A stretch of DNA of 64,000 nt from Streptomyces sp. NBC_01283 (lineage in GTDB: Bacteria > Actinomycetota > Actinomycetes > Streptomycetales > Streptomycetaceae): NCBI RefSeq assembly GCF_041435335.1, contig NZ_CP108430.1, forward strand, positions 6,175,001 through 6,239,000, in the 5' to 3' direction. Below the pieces are notes generated by a model. The model did not search any database and was not told where the DNA came from. It worked only from the letters and a program-made list of their open reading frames with translations. Shown in pieces: positions 33,618 through 45,738 of this stretch. The position numbers and the translations under genes were made by a program. The first letter of the stretch is position 1. Each line of letters opens with the position of its first letter.

Positions 33618-34022
33618 AGGGCGCGCGACCGTCTCGTTCCGCGTCCGGATGCTGACATCCGGAGGCTTCAAACGGCGTGATTCTCGCCACCCCTGATAGG
33701 CCTTGCGCTCAGATGAGCGCTTTAAGACCGACTGCACTTCTGGAAGGGGTGGCACTCAGTGCCACTGCTCGATCATTCATGAGGTGAACTCACATCTGAG
33801 TATGGGCCGCTCATTCGAGCGAATCACTGGGTCTACAGGAGTTGAGTGTTCAAGACTTGAATACATGATGGCCGATCGGGCTACCGCTGAGTCACTTTCG
33901 ATCTACTGGCGGACGGGTGGTTACGGCCGCATGACGCACAAGTGGACGTACCCATGCGCCTTCGATCTGGGTATGTTCCTCGCCGTCAGGGCAGCCACCG
34001 AGTCCTCGAGGAGTCGAGACCC
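33618..34022 (+). promoter_or_regulatory. 405-bp structured, lower-G+C leader of ppdK (no convincing gene)
   Basis: The region is clearly less G+C-rich than its surroundings. It contains successive small palindromes: CCGGATG-CTGA-CATCCGG (33645-33662), GCGCTCAGATGAGCGC (33705-33720, followed by TTTAAG), GTGGCAC-TCA-GTGCCAC (33749-33765) and TTCAAG-A-CTTGAA (33849-33861). The first two could end the ROK transcript. The downstream part, ending in GAGGAG at 34008-34013, should carry the ppdK promoter and 5' leader. Confidence 0.55.
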
Positions 34023-36779
<2,757 letters not shown>

Positions 36780-36863
36780 GTCTCTCCTGGCCACCGGTCG
36801 GACTCCGGGGCCGACGCCGTGTCCCCGACCCTCACCGATGCGGCATCGGCTCCGGTTCACCAA

Positions 36864-36900
36864 GAAGGGGCAGCTCCCTGTGCGGGGGAGCTGCCCCTTC
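36864..36900 (+). terminator. Hairpin terminator after ppdK
   Basis: The 15-bp arms GAAGGGGCAGCTCCC (36864-36878) and GGGAGCTGCCCCTTC (36886-36900) surround a 7-base loop. The stem also stops transcription arriving from the minus-strand immunity-like gene at 36950. Confidence 0.85.
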
Positions 36901-36949
36901 GGGCGTTCTCCGCGGGGGCCGCCCACGGCCCCTGCCGACCCCTACCGGC

Positions 36950-37510
36950 TCATTCCGCTCTCAGCTCGCGGCTTCCGGCCCGGTTCTTCGCGATGTTGCG
37001 TGTCTTCTTGGTGCGGGCCGACTCGGCGACCACGGCGAGTACCGCCGGCGACGTCGACCACTCGGCGAGGTGGCGCTGCATCCAGTCCGTGACCTCCGCC
37101 AACTCGGCCGGTGTCGGCACGTGACCGTCCTTGACGGACAGGTAGAACAGCCAGTCGTGGATACGGCGGCGGATGAACTCGCGGACCCCCTCCGCCTTGA
37201 GCCGGTCGATCTCCGGCAGCAGTCCGTCCGACCACTGCCGGAACTCGTCAGGGCCGTTCACTTCATACGCGACCTCGTCCACGAGGGCGACCACCGCCGT
37301 CTTGGCCCCCATGTCGTTGGGGTCGCGCAGGATCGTGGCCACGATCGCGCGGTCCCGGTCGCGGTCGCGGCTCGGCGAGGCGGCGATCACCGAGACGACG
37401 CGCAGGTACGCGGATGTCCGGGCGTGCTCGTCCGCGACGGCTTCGTCGACGTCCACGTCGACGATGCCGGCCTCCGCCAGCAACGCGGCCACATCGGAAT
37501 GCAATGTCAT
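36950..37510 (-). CDS. Candidate immunity protein for the adjacent Rhs toxin
   Basis: A 186-residue acidic, largely helical cytoplasmic protein of no family I recognise. It starts MTLHSDVAALLAEAGIVDVD and contains DPNDMGAKTAVVALVDEVAY, a Lys/Arg-rich C-terminus (SARTKKTRNIAKNRAG) and no signal peptide or membrane helix. The ATG at 37510 lies 10 bp after the stop of the Rhs gene, with AGGGA overlapping the stop, so the two are co-transcribed. In polymorphic toxin loci the first small gene after the toxin is nearly always its immunity gene; that positional logic is the basis for the call. Confidence 0.55.
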   Translation of the reverse strand: MTLHSDVAALLAEAGIVDVDVDEAVADEHARTSAYLRVVSVIAASPSRDRDRDRAIVATILRDPNDMGAKTAVVALVDEVAYEVNGPDEFRQWSDGLLPEIDRLKAEGVREFIRRRIHDWLFYLSVKDGHVPTPAELAEVTDWMQRHLAEWSTSPAVLAVVAESARTKKTRNIAKNRAGSRELRAE

Positions 37511-37520
37511 CGCTTCATCC

Positions 37521-40500
37521 CTACTTGCAGGGTTTCTTGGCGGCGTCGGCGGCCTCGCGCTGCTCCTTCGCAGCCCGCTCCTCCGCCTGACTCCGCTTGC
37601 CGAGCTTCCTGACGGCGGTCCTGATCTGCGGCTTGAAGTGCTCCACCGCCTGTCGTTGCTTGCTCGAAAGCTCCGGTTGGTTGTGGAGGGGTTTGCCGTT
37701 CGGTCCGATTCTGACCTCGCGACCCCCGCCACCGGTGACATGGGCGTGCGCCGGCTTGTCGACGTCGTACTCGTGCACGACGATCTTCACGCCGTTCTTG
37801 CTGACGTCGAGGAGGGAAAGGCCGAGCGGGTCGATCCACGTGAACGGGTTGGGCACGTAACTGTGCGGCGCGAAGCCACCGGCGAGACCGATCGGGTCCG
37901 AGGAGAGGTAGCGGGCGGTCTCGGGGTCGTAATGCCGGAAGTAGTTGTAGTGCAGCCCCGTCTCGGGGTCGTAGTACTGGCCGGGGAAACGCAGGGGGGT
38001 GTAGGCGGTGGCGCCCCGGTTCCAGACCGTGGTGCCCCAGAGGGTGGTTCTGCTGCGCCAGGCGATGTCGCCGTGCTCGTCGAGGAGTTCGGTCGGGGTG
38101 CCGACGAGGTCGGTGACGATGGCGTAGAAGCGGGCGTCCACCTCTTCGTCGGTGAGGTGTTTGCGCTCTGTCTGGGCCAGGGGGAGCAGGCCGTCGTGGT
38201 CCCAGGTGAGGGTCACTGATTCCGGTGCGCCCGGGGTGTGGCTCGTCTGTTCGCAGAGGGTCATGTCGTCCCAGGTGAAGTGGACCTGTTCCGCCACCCC
38301 CTGCTCCGTCAGGCGCTCCTTGGACACGCGGCGGCCCAGGGGGTCGTAGACGTAGCGCCACCTCGTGCCATCGGGGGTCACCACGGAGGTGAGGCGGTCC
38401 TCCGCGTCCCACGTGTAGTGCCAGGTGTCGGGCTTGCGGGACAGGCGGGCCTTCTGGCGCAGGGTGGTGCGGCCCGCCGTGTCGTGTTCGTAGCGGACGC
38501 TGCCTGCCGCGGTGATACGGGTGCCGGTGTAGGTGCGGGGGCCCGTCGCCTCTTGGCCCGGCATGGGGGCCGGCCAGGAGGCGTCGGTCTGGTTGCCCGC
38601 GTCGTCGTAGGCGTAGGTCTCCGTCCAGCCTGCCGCGCGGACCGCCGTGACGCGTCCCGCCGCGTCGAGGTCGAAGCGGCGCGCGCCGTTGAGCTGGTCC
38701 TCCATGCCGGTCAGGTGGTCGTCGGCACGGTAGGTGTACGCCCGGTGCTGGATACGCGTGCGGGCCGGGCCCGTCAGCTCCTGTTCCGCCAGGCGCCCCA
38801 CGACGTCGTACGCGTTCGTCAGCGTCAGGGCCCCGCCGACCGTGCGGGTGAGTTCCCGGCCCACCCCGTCGTGCGTGAATGCCAGCCTCTGCCCGGCCGT
38901 GGCGAGTTCCGTGACGTGGCCTGCCGCGTCGTACGTCCAGGTGCTCGTCGCGCCGGACGGCGTGGTGCGGCTGGTGCGGCGGCCCAGTGCGTCGTAAGTG
39001 TGGGTCAGGGTGCGGCCGTTGACCGTTTCGGACATCAGACGGCCTGCCCTGTCCCTCGCCAGGGTCAGTGTCACGTCCGGGCTCACCGCCTCGGTGAGGG
39101 CGCCTGTCGCGTCGTAGGTGTAGCGCGTGATCGCGGAGCCTGCCACGTTCTGCGTGACCGTCCGGCCCAGCACGTCCCGTTCGAAGGTGATCACGTCGCC
39201 CATGGCCGTCGTACGGGCCGCCAACTGGCCCGCCGCGTCGAGGGTGTACGTCAGTGTGTGGTCGTCGAAGTCCGTCTCCGCCACCAGGCGGCCCGCCGGG
39301 TCGTACTCGTAACTCCAGGTCAGTCCCTGTGGGTTGGTGACCTTGCGGAGCTTGAGCTGGGTGTCGTGGTCGAACTCGTAGCGGGCGCCGTCGGGGTCCG
39401 TGCGGGCCGCGATCAGGTCGAAGTGCGTGTACTCGTGTGTCGTGGTCGCGCCCATCGCGTCCGTGTGCGAGACGCAGTTGCCCTCGATGTCGTACGTCCA
39501 CGACTCCGACGAACCGTCCGCCTCCGTGCGCCGCGCCAGCTGACCCTCCGCCGTCCACTCAAGGCGCGTGGTCGCGCCCGTCGGGTCCGTGATCGTGTGC
39601 GGGCGGCCGAAAGCGTCGAGGTCGTAGCGGGTCACCGCGCCCAGCGGGTCCGTGACCTCCAGCGGCAGGCCCGCCGCGTTGCAGCGCAGCTCGGTGGTGT
39701 GGCCGAGGGGGTCCGTGATGGTGGACACGGCTCCGGTGGCGTCGTGGGTGAAGTGGTGCGTCGTGCCGTCGGGGGCGGTCACGCTGGTGCGGTTGCCGTG
39801 CTCGTCCCATGTCTGGCGCTGGACGGCGCCGTCCGGGCCGACGAGCTCGACCAGCAGGTTCAGGTCGTTGTACTCCGCGCTGGCGCGGGTGCCGTCCGGA
39901 CCGCGTGTGGCGGTCAGATTGCCTTGCTCGTCCCAGGTGTTCTCGGTGCGGTGCCCCAGCGCGTCGGTGCGGGCGAGCAGGTTGTTCCACCTGTCCCACT
40001 CGGTGTGGACGGTGCCGCCCAGCGGGTCCGCCTCGGAGAGGAGCTGGTCGAGGTCGTTGTAGCGGTAGACGGTGGTCTGGCCTAGGGCGTCGGTGTAGCG
40101 GGTTTCCTGCTCGTCCGGGCGGTACTCGATGGTGCAGGACAGGTGACCGGCGGTGCTCTGGCCACGGACGCAGCGGTCTTCGTCGTCGTAGGTGAAGCGG
40201 TACCAGGTGCGGTTGCTGTCGGTCCAGGACGTGATGCGGGCGCGGTCGTCGTAGTCCAGGTGCAGCTTCGGTCCGGCTGAGTTGTGGACTTCGGTGAGAT
40301 TGCCGAGGCCGTCGTAGCTGTAGGCGGCTACGAGGGTGGTGGCGGGGGCGTCCTCGACGGTGGTTTCGGTGGCGGGGGAGAGCAGGCGCAGGGCGGTGAT
40401 GCGGTGGTCGTCGGTGTCCACGTTCAGGTGGTAGCCGCCGGTGTGGCGTATCGCCGTAGGGACGCCGGTGGGGTCGTGGTCGATGTCGATGCGGTTGCCG

Positions 40501-41996
40501 TTGCGGTCGGTGATGGCTCGCAGGGGCAGGGTCTCTGGCCCCTCTACGGCACCGGCAGGGGCAGGAGCGGGGAGGAAGTGGCGGGTGTGGCCGGTGTGCG
40601 GGTCGGTGATGCGGAGGGGAGTACCGGGGGTGCCGTCCCAGTCCAACGGCCAGCGCGGGCCTGCCACCGGCAGCACCGAGGCGCCGGGCGTGGGCGCCGG
40701 ATAGAGCAGGATCATGCCGTCCTCGGTGGCGAACGCGACGCCCTCGTGGTCGAGTTCGAGGCGCTCGTCGAGCGTGGAGGCCCAGGACGGGCCGAACCAC
40801 CGGCCCGACTCGTACGTGGAAAGATGTGTGCGCCGCAGGATCAGCGGGAGCAGGCCCGGCAGTTCGACGTCGGTCTTCTCCATGATCATCTCGCCGGAGA
40901 TCATGTCGATGGGGTCGCCGTTCTTGCAGCGGCTCTTGGCGGGCTTGCTGGTGGCCAGATCGTCCCCGCCGCGCCGCAGACCGTTCTTGAGGCCCTTGCC
41001 AAGCCCCTTCATCCCGGCCTTGAGGCCCTTCATGCCCTTGGCGAGCTTGCCCAGGGAGGTCAGTCCCTTCATGCCGGGTATGCAGTCGAGCGCGGCGAAG
41101 GCGACGTCGAGTAGGCCTGCTTCCCCGTTGGCGTATTTGTTGAGGGTGTCGGCGAGGACGACGAGGGCGGCGATGAGGACGATGGCGCCGAGGATGGGCC
41201 CGCCGATGATCATCGCGATGACGCCGAGGACGGCGACGACGACTTTGCAGACGGCGACGATGGTGTCCCAGTTGTCGGTGACCCAGTCCCCGACTTCCTC
41301 CCACCACTTGCGGTTCTGGATCCCGGCGTCGGAGGCGTCCTCGAGCTTCTTCTTCGCCGTCCCGGCCGCGTCCTGACGCATCTTGCGGGCGTCTTCGGCC
41401 ATTTTCTTCGCCGCGTCCAGACTGCTTTGGGCGGCGGAGACGTCCGACTTCGCCGCCGTCTGGGCTTTCTCGGCGGAGTTGGCGTTGCGGGTGGCGGCCT
41501 TGACCTTGTCCGGGTCGGGCTTCGGGACGTCCTTGCCGGCCTTGGAACCGCCGTCGTCGTCCTTGTACTTGTCGGCTTCCTTGCCCGCCCTGTCCACCCA
41601 GGAGTCGGCTGAGGTGAGGCGGGACTGGGCGGCGGAGAGGCTGGTCTGAGCCTCACGGCCCTTGGCCAGGGCCTTGTCGGCGAGAGCCTGGGAGCGTTCG
41701 AGTTCGGGCCAGTAGGTGGAGAGGGCGTCGCCGGCCATCTCGTAGCTCTTCTTGAGCTTCTTCAGCTTGCCCGGCGCGTCCTCGAACTCGGAGGTGAAGG
41801 ACTCTGCCGTCTTGCCCGCCCAGGTCAGGATGGCGTCCTCGCCCGCCATCCCCTTGATGTCACGGAGGACCTTCGACACGTCGTCGGCGAAGTCGTGCAG
41901 ATTCTTGGCGAGGTTCCGGACGCGGTCCGGGTCCCCGGGCGTCGGGTCCTTGTCCAAGTCAAGGACATGCCAATCCGCCGGACGATTCCCCGCCAT
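37521..41996 (-). CDS. Rhs-repeat polymorphic toxin with WXG100/T7SS-like N-terminus and short C-terminal toxin domain
   Basis: A 1,491-residue protein. Residues 1-240 are helical and coiled-coil-rich (LKKLKKSYEMAGDALSTYWP), like WXG100/type VII secretion leaders. Residues about 245-285 are strongly hydrophobic. A DUF6531 domain begins near 358 (KNGDPIDMISGEMIMEKTDV). Some twenty YD/Rhs repeats follow to the core motif PLRFPGQYYDPETGLHYNYF and RYLSSDPIGLAGG at about 1350-1374, then a FTWIDPLGLS cleavage-type boundary near 1385-1394. The last roughly 98 residues differ in character and read VHEYDVDKPAHAHVTGGGG, REVRIGPNGKPLHNQPELSS, then a Lys/Ala-rich helix ending KKPCK; this is the putative toxin tip, of unassigned activity. 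Confidence 0.9.
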   Translation of the reverse strand: MAGNRPADWHVLDLDKDPTPGDPDRVRNLAKNLHDFADDVSKVLRDIKGMAGEDAILTWAGKTAESFTSEFEDAPGKLKKLKKSYEMAGDALSTYWPELERSQALADKALAKGREAQTSLSAAQSRLTSADSWVDRAGKEADKYKDDDGGSKAGKDVPKPDPDKVKAATRNANSAEKAQTAAKSDVSAAQSSLDAAKKMAEDARKMRQDAAGTAKKKLEDASDAGIQNRKWWEEVGDWVTDNWDTIVAVCKVVVAVLGVIAMIIGGPILGAIVLIAALVVLADTLNKYANGEAGLLDVAFAALDCIPGMKGLTSLGKLAKGMKGLKAGMKGLGKGLKNGLRRGGDDLATSKPAKSRCKNGDPIDMISGEMIMEKTDVELPGLLPLILRRTHLSTYESGRWFGPSWASTLDERLELDHEGVAFATEDGMILLYPAPTPGASVLPVAGPRWPLDWDGTPGTPLRITDPHTGHTRHFLPAPAPAGAVEGPETLPLRAITDRNGNRIDIDHDPTGVPTAIRHTGGYHLNVDTDDHRITALRLLSPATETTVEDAPATTLVAAYSYDGLGNLTEVHNSAGPKLHLDYDDRARITSWTDSNRTWYRFTYDDEDRCVRGQSTAGHLSCTIEYRPDEQETRYTDALGQTTVYRYNDLDQLLSEADPLGGTVHTEWDRWNNLLARTDALGHRTENTWDEQGNLTATRGPDGTRASAEYNDLNLLVELVGPDGAVQRQTWDEHGNRTSVTAPDGTTHHFTHDATGAVSTITDPLGHTTELRCNAAGLPLEVTDPLGAVTRYDLDAFGRPHTITDPTGATTRLEWTAEGQLARRTEADGSSESWTYDIEGNCVSHTDAMGATTTHEYTHFDLIAARTDPDGARYEFDHDTQLKLRKVTNPQGLTWSYEYDPAGRLVAETDFDDHTLTYTLDAAGQLAARTTAMGDVITFERDVLGRTVTQNVAGSAITRYTYDATGALTEAVSPDVTLTLARDRAGRLMSETVNGRTLTHTYDALGRRTSRTTPSGATSTWTYDAAGHVTELATAGQRLAFTHDGVGRELTRTVGGALTLTNAYDVVGRLAEQELTGPARTRIQHRAYTYRADDHLTGMEDQLNGARRFDLDAAGRVTAVRAAGWTETYAYDDAGNQTDASWPAPMPGQEATGPRTYTGTRITAAGSVRYEHDTAGRTTLRQKARLSRKPDTWHYTWDAEDRLTSVVTPDGTRWRYVYDPLGRRVSKERLTEQGVAEQVHFTWDDMTLCEQTSHTPGAPESVTLTWDHDGLLPLAQTERKHLTDEEVDARFYAIVTDLVGTPTELLDEHGDIAWRSRTTLWGTTVWNRGATAYTPLRFPGQYYDPETGLHYNYFRHYDPETARYLSSDPIGLAGGFAPHSYVPNPFTWIDPLGLSLLDVSKNGVKIVVHEYDVDKPAHAHVTGGGGREVRIGPNGKPLHNQPELSSKQRQAVEHFKPQIRTAVRKLGKRSQAEERAAKEQREAADAAKKPCK

Positions 41997-42444
41997 GTTG
42001 CAACCCCCGTCGCGCGTACATCACCATCAGCCTTGTGCGCAGATGAAAGTACAAGGCGCAGCTGTTCAGCGGAAACATACCGCGGGCAGCGATCGCGCCC
42101 GGCCCGTGGCAGCCGTTGCCGGCTGGCCCGATTGCGTCGGTTGTGACGAATCCCGACGACGTGGCCGATTGGGGGGCACCTGCGAGGGCGCTGCCCCTTC
42201 GGGCCTCGTCAGCGGGGACTGTCGACCAACGTCGTAGGCGAACCATCCGGCGGAAGCCGCCGGGTCGGTCCCCCTTCGGTGACCGCCTGCAAGGCGTTCC
42301 TGCCGAGCGCGTGGTCGTGCTCGTACAGGGCCGGGACGATCCTGCGATTCCGCTCGGCGTCACAGGTATCGAGCCGTCCCGCGGAGGGGATGGCGTCCAG
42401 GCCGATGGCGGCGGGCAGGGGCGACTGCGATGAAATCCCGTCCC
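41997..42444. other. Intergenic region upstream of the Rhs gene, possible gene remnant
   Basis: About 450 bp without a confident gene. The 5' part, next to the Rhs start, is lower in G+C and probably carries its promoter. Between 42209 and 42370 the minus strand encodes AERNRRIVPALYEHDHALGR then NALQAVTEGGPTRRLPPDGS, which has a protein-like composition but no start codon of its own and no family I recognise; it may be the end of a decayed gene. Confidence 0.4.
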
Positions 42445-43077
42445 TCAGGGCTGGTCGGTGCTTTCCAGCAGGGCCTTGAGCTTCGACAAGCGTTCGTGCC
42501 AGAACTTCTTGTACGTTGCCACCTCCGCCGCGTCCCGCAGTTTCTCGTGGCCGATGGCCACCGTTGTCTTCTCCGGGGTCTTGACCGTGATGCCCACGGA
42601 GATGCGCGTGGTGGTGCCCGTTGTGTCCTTGAAGTCGGCCGTCACCGACTTGGCGGGGCGGTGCGTGCGGAGGGTGAGGTCGATGCCGGGGAGCCAGCGG
42701 GCGCGTACGGTCTCGTCCGTGAAGGCCTCGATGGCTCGGGCCGCCGACGTGGCTATCGTCTTGCTGCCGCTGGTCCGCCAGGCGCCCGTGCTGCTCTGGC
42801 CCACCTCGCGCAGGCCGCGCTCCTGTTCGTAGCCGACGGCCACGGACTGGGCGTACCAGCCGTCGGTGCCGTGCTCCTCGCGGATGTGGCGGGCGATCTC
42901 CGTGTGGGTGTGGGAGGTGCCGTCCCAGGCGTCCAGCAGCGCGAACCACTGCGTCCAGGTCTTGCCCGTCGCCTCGCGCAGGGCCTCCGCCGACAGCTTC
43001 TCCGTGATCCGCCGTCCCGCAGCGCCCGCAGCCCCCGCAGCGCCCCCACTGCCCGCGTCGCCCCTGCTTCCGCTCAT
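42445..43077 (-). CDS. DUF4287 domain protein
   Basis: A 210-residue protein. Residues about 35-95 hold the DUF4287 motif set, TWTQWFALLDAWDGTSHTHT, EIARHIREEHGTDGWYAQSV and AVGYEQERGLREVGQ. The remainder resembles a START/SRPBCC-like half (TDETVRARWLPGIDLTLRTH, FKDTTGTTTRISVGITVKTP, KFWHERLSKLKALLES). The ATG at 43077 is preferred to the extended frame. The N-terminus has a Gly/Ala repeat (GGAAGAAGAAG). Function unknown; the family is common in actinobacteria and is often annotated as an antidote-like or activator-of-Hsp90-like protein. Confidence 0.8.
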   Translation of the reverse strand: MSGSRGDAGSGGAAGAAGAAGRRITEKLSAEALREATGKTWTQWFALLDAWDGTSHTHTEIARHIREEHGTDGWYAQSVAVGYEQERGLREVGQSSTGAWRTSGSKTIATSAARAIEAFTDETVRARWLPGIDLTLRTHRPAKSVTADFKDTTGTTTRISVGITVKTPEKTTVAIGHEKLRDAAEVATYKKFWHERLSKLKALLESTDQP

Positions 43078-43087
43078 GGCGCCGACG

Positions 43088-44935
43088 CTAGGACCGCGTC
43101 CGCCCCCTCGCAAGGCGGAACCGCAGGCGGCAGATCACCGCGTCCGTGTCCCTGCGGACCGCGTGGGCGAGGACCGTGCCGCGTTGGTTCTGGAGCAGGC
43201 GCTGCCAGACGTGGGCCGGTTCGACCTCGGGGATCAGGACGGTGACGCGGGTGGTGGGGTGGTAGGTGTAGATCCTCTGTACGTACGCCGACACCGGGCG
43301 GCCGACCGAACGTGTCAGGGACGACAGCTCCACCAGGTCGACGCCCGGGTTCCACAGCTCCCAGTCGCGGCGCAGCGCCTCCGTGGCGCGGCGGTCCTCG
43401 GGGTCGGTGTGGGTGACCGTGACCGCGCGCACTTCGTCGCCGAGGGACACCGCCGCGTTCAGGGCCTCACCGGTGAGGCGGGACAGGTTCGAGACGGGGA
43501 CGATGACCAGGGAGTGGTCGCGGTGCGGGGGCGCCGGGACGCGGCCCAGGCCCAGATCGTCGCCGATCCGGCCGTAGGCGCGGTGCACGGCCTCGAAGCA
43601 GAGCACGATGGCGGGCAGCGCGAGCACGATCAGCCAGGCGCCCTCGGTGAACTTGGTGGCCGTGACAACCACCGCCGAGACGCCGGTCAGGACCGCCCCG
43701 AAGCCGTTGAGCAGGGCCTTGGCGGGCCTGCCGGCCTTGCGCCAGTGGAGCACCATCCCGGTCTGGCAGAGCGTGAAGCCGATGAAGACACCGATCGCGA
43801 AGAGCGGTACGAGCGTGTTGGTGTCGCCGCCGGAGAAGACCAGCAGCCCGGCCGACACGGCGGCAAGCGCGAGGACGCCGTGCCGGTGGACCTGACGGTC
43901 GGCCTTCAGCCCGAAGACGTGCGGGAGGTAGTTGTCCCGGGCGAGCAGACCCATCAGGACCGGCAGGCCGCCGAAGGAGGTGTTGGCGGAGAGGGCGAGC
44001 AGGATCATCGTCGCGAACTGAACCACGTAGAAAGCCCAGTTGTGGCCCAGTGACGCGTCCGCCAGCTGTGCCAGGACCGTGACGCCCTCCACCGGCTGCA
44101 GCCCGAAGCGGGAGATGGGGACGGACAGGCCGATCAGCATCACGCCAAGGAGCGCGCCGAGCGCCACCTCCGCGTGCTGGGCGCGCCTGACGCGCGGGGC
44201 GCGGAAGGACGGTACGGCGTTGGCGATGGCCTCCACTCCGGTGAGGGCCGAGCAGCCCGAGGCGAACGCCTTGAGCAGGAGCAGTGCGCCGACGGTCGTG
44301 GCGTTGTCGGCGAGGACGGAGGCGTGGCCATCGGCGGCGGCCGTGCTGACCGGTCCTTCGCGGAACAGGCCGACGGCGACCATGGTCAGGATCGCGCCGA
44401 CGAATATCGCGGTCGGGACGATGAAGACGCGCGCCGAGTCGACGATGCCGCGCAGATTGACGCCCGTGACGACGACGAGGACGGCCAGGCACAGCGCCAC
44501 CCGGTCGCCGTACAGCTCCGGGAACGCCGAGGTGAGCGCCGCGACGCCCGCGGTGACGGCGACGGCGACGTTCAGGACGTAGTCGAGGACGAGTGAGGCC
44601 GCGGCGACCAGGCCCGCGCGGCGGCCCAGGTGGGCCTTGGCCGCCGCGTAGCTGCCTCCGCCGTCGGGGAAGGCGGCGATCACCTGACGGTAGGAGGCGA
44701 CGAGCACGGCGAGCAGCGCGGCGATCCCCAGGGTCACCGGCAGCGTGAAGCCGAGCCCGTGGGCGCCGGCCGCCGCGAGGACCAGGACGATGGCCTCGGG
44801 TCCGTAGGCGACCGAGGCCATCGCGTCCAGGGATAGCGCGGCGAGGCCCTGGAGGGCGGTCAGGCGGTGGCGGTCGCCGGGACTTCCCGGGTCCGGGGTC
44901 CTGAGGGCTTCCGGGGTCTCGGAGACAGTGGTCAT
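43088..44935 (-). CDS. APC superfamily transporter with C-terminal cytosolic domain (KimA-like)
   Basis: A 615-residue transporter. About 12 helices are visible, starting LSLDAMASVAYGPEAIVLVL and including FPDGGGSYAAAKAHLGRRAG, SGCSALTGVEAIANAVPSFR and SANTSFGGLPVLMGLLARDN. A C-terminal soluble domain (DHSLVIVPVSNLSRLTGEAL, ATEALRRDWELWNPGVDLVE) resembles the universal-stress-like tail of KimA-type potassium importers. Its length fits KimA (about 600 residues). Substrate potassium is therefore plausible, but an amino acid cannot be excluded. The ATG at 44935 lacks a strong SD in view. I see no clear ydaO-type riboswitch upstream. Confidence 0.85.
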   Translation of the reverse strand: MTTVSETPEALRTPDPGSPGDRHRLTALQGLAALSLDAMASVAYGPEAIVLVLAAAGAHGLGFTLPVTLGIAALLAVLVASYRQVIAAFPDGGGSYAAAKAHLGRRAGLVAAASLVLDYVLNVAVAVTAGVAALTSAFPELYGDRVALCLAVLVVVTGVNLRGIVDSARVFIVPTAIFVGAILTMVAVGLFREGPVSTAAADGHASVLADNATTVGALLLLKAFASGCSALTGVEAIANAVPSFRAPRVRRAQHAEVALGALLGVMLIGLSVPISRFGLQPVEGVTVLAQLADASLGHNWAFYVVQFATMILLALSANTSFGGLPVLMGLLARDNYLPHVFGLKADRQVHRHGVLALAAVSAGLLVFSGGDTNTLVPLFAIGVFIGFTLCQTGMVLHWRKAGRPAKALLNGFGAVLTGVSAVVVTATKFTEGAWLIVLALPAIVLCFEAVHRAYGRIGDDLGLGRVPAPPHRDHSLVIVPVSNLSRLTGEALNAAVSLGDEVRAVTVTHTDPEDRRATEALRRDWELWNPGVDLVELSSLTRSVGRPVSAYVQRIYTYHPTTRVTVLIPEVEPAHVWQRLLQNQRGTVLAHAVRRDTDAVICRLRFRLARGRTRS

Positions 44936-45168
44936 GGGCGGGCCCCTCCAGGCGGGTTCGTTCGCGTGAGCGATGCCCAGCCTGGGCGGGCCCCGGACGG
45001 ACCGCGCGCCCTATTGGCGGCTCCTTGGCGCGTACGGCGTGGATCTTCACGCCCCTTTGACGGGGGCGCCAACCGAGGCGTCAGCGGTTCGTCAAGGGGG
45101 GCGGGGGAGGAGTATGCGGGCCGTCAACGCCGGTGACTCCGCGCGCAGTCCGTCCTACGGTGCCGCAC

Positions 45169-45738
45169 ATGCGACATGAGATGTACGGGGACCGGGGCGG
45201 GGACGGGGATGTGCGCGCCGGGGGTGTACGGGACGGGGACGGTGTCGTGGCCGACCGGCGCTGGGCGGCCGATGTGCGGGCCGCCGTCTTCTGCGCCCTC
45301 GCGCTCTTCGTGCTCATCGTCCTCGTCGACTGGGCGAACGGCACGCTGAGTGCGCTGCGTGGCGTGCTGTGGGCGGGGCTCTCGGCGCTGCTCTATCTGA
45401 TCCTGCACCCGGCGCGGGTGACCGCGGGGCCGGGGTGGCTCGCCGTGCGGGGTCTGCTGCGGCACCGGCATGTCTGTACGGGGCTGTTGACCGCCGTACG
45501 GCACAGCGAGGGGGTCGCCGCGCGGCTCGTGCTGTGCGACTCGCTCGGGAACCGGGTGGAGGTGGATCCCCAGGTGCTCGCGGAGAATCCACTGCTGCTG
45601 CATCGGCTGGACGCGGGGGCGCGGGATGCGCGGGCGTGCGGACTGCTGCGGACCGGGGCGGAGGTTCTCGGGCGGCTGGTGGCCCGGCTCGACGGGGATG
45701 GGGCGAAGGGGGTTTTTGAGGTGTCGGGGCTGCGGTGA
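45169..45738 (+). CDS. Hypothetical membrane protein (two-helix, PH-like)
   Basis: A 189-residue protein of unknown function. Residues about 38-80 form two adjacent membrane helices (VFCALALFVLIVLVDWA and VLWAGLSALLYLILHPA). After them, TAGPGWLAVRGLLRHRHVCT, LTAVRHSEGVAARLVLCDSL and GNRVEVDPQVLAENPLLLHR recall the bacterial PH-like domain that follows paired helices in many actinobacterial envelope proteins. It is divergent from the APC transporter; there is no operon partner. Confidence 0.7.
   Translation: MRHEMYGDRGGDGDVRAGGVRDGDGVVADRRWAADVRAAVFCALALFVLIVLVDWANGTLSALRGVLWAGLSALLYLILHPARVTAGPGWLAVRGLLRHRHVCTGLLTAVRHSEGVAARLVLCDSLGNRVEVDPQVLAENPLLLHRLDAGARDARACGLLRTGAEVLGRLVARLDGDGAKGVFEVSGLR

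Noticed and set aside
44936..45168. c-di-AMP (ydaO-type) riboswitch before the KimA-like transporter
   Set aside because: Short stems are visible but the conserved ydaO core could not be located by eye; a covariance model search would be needed.
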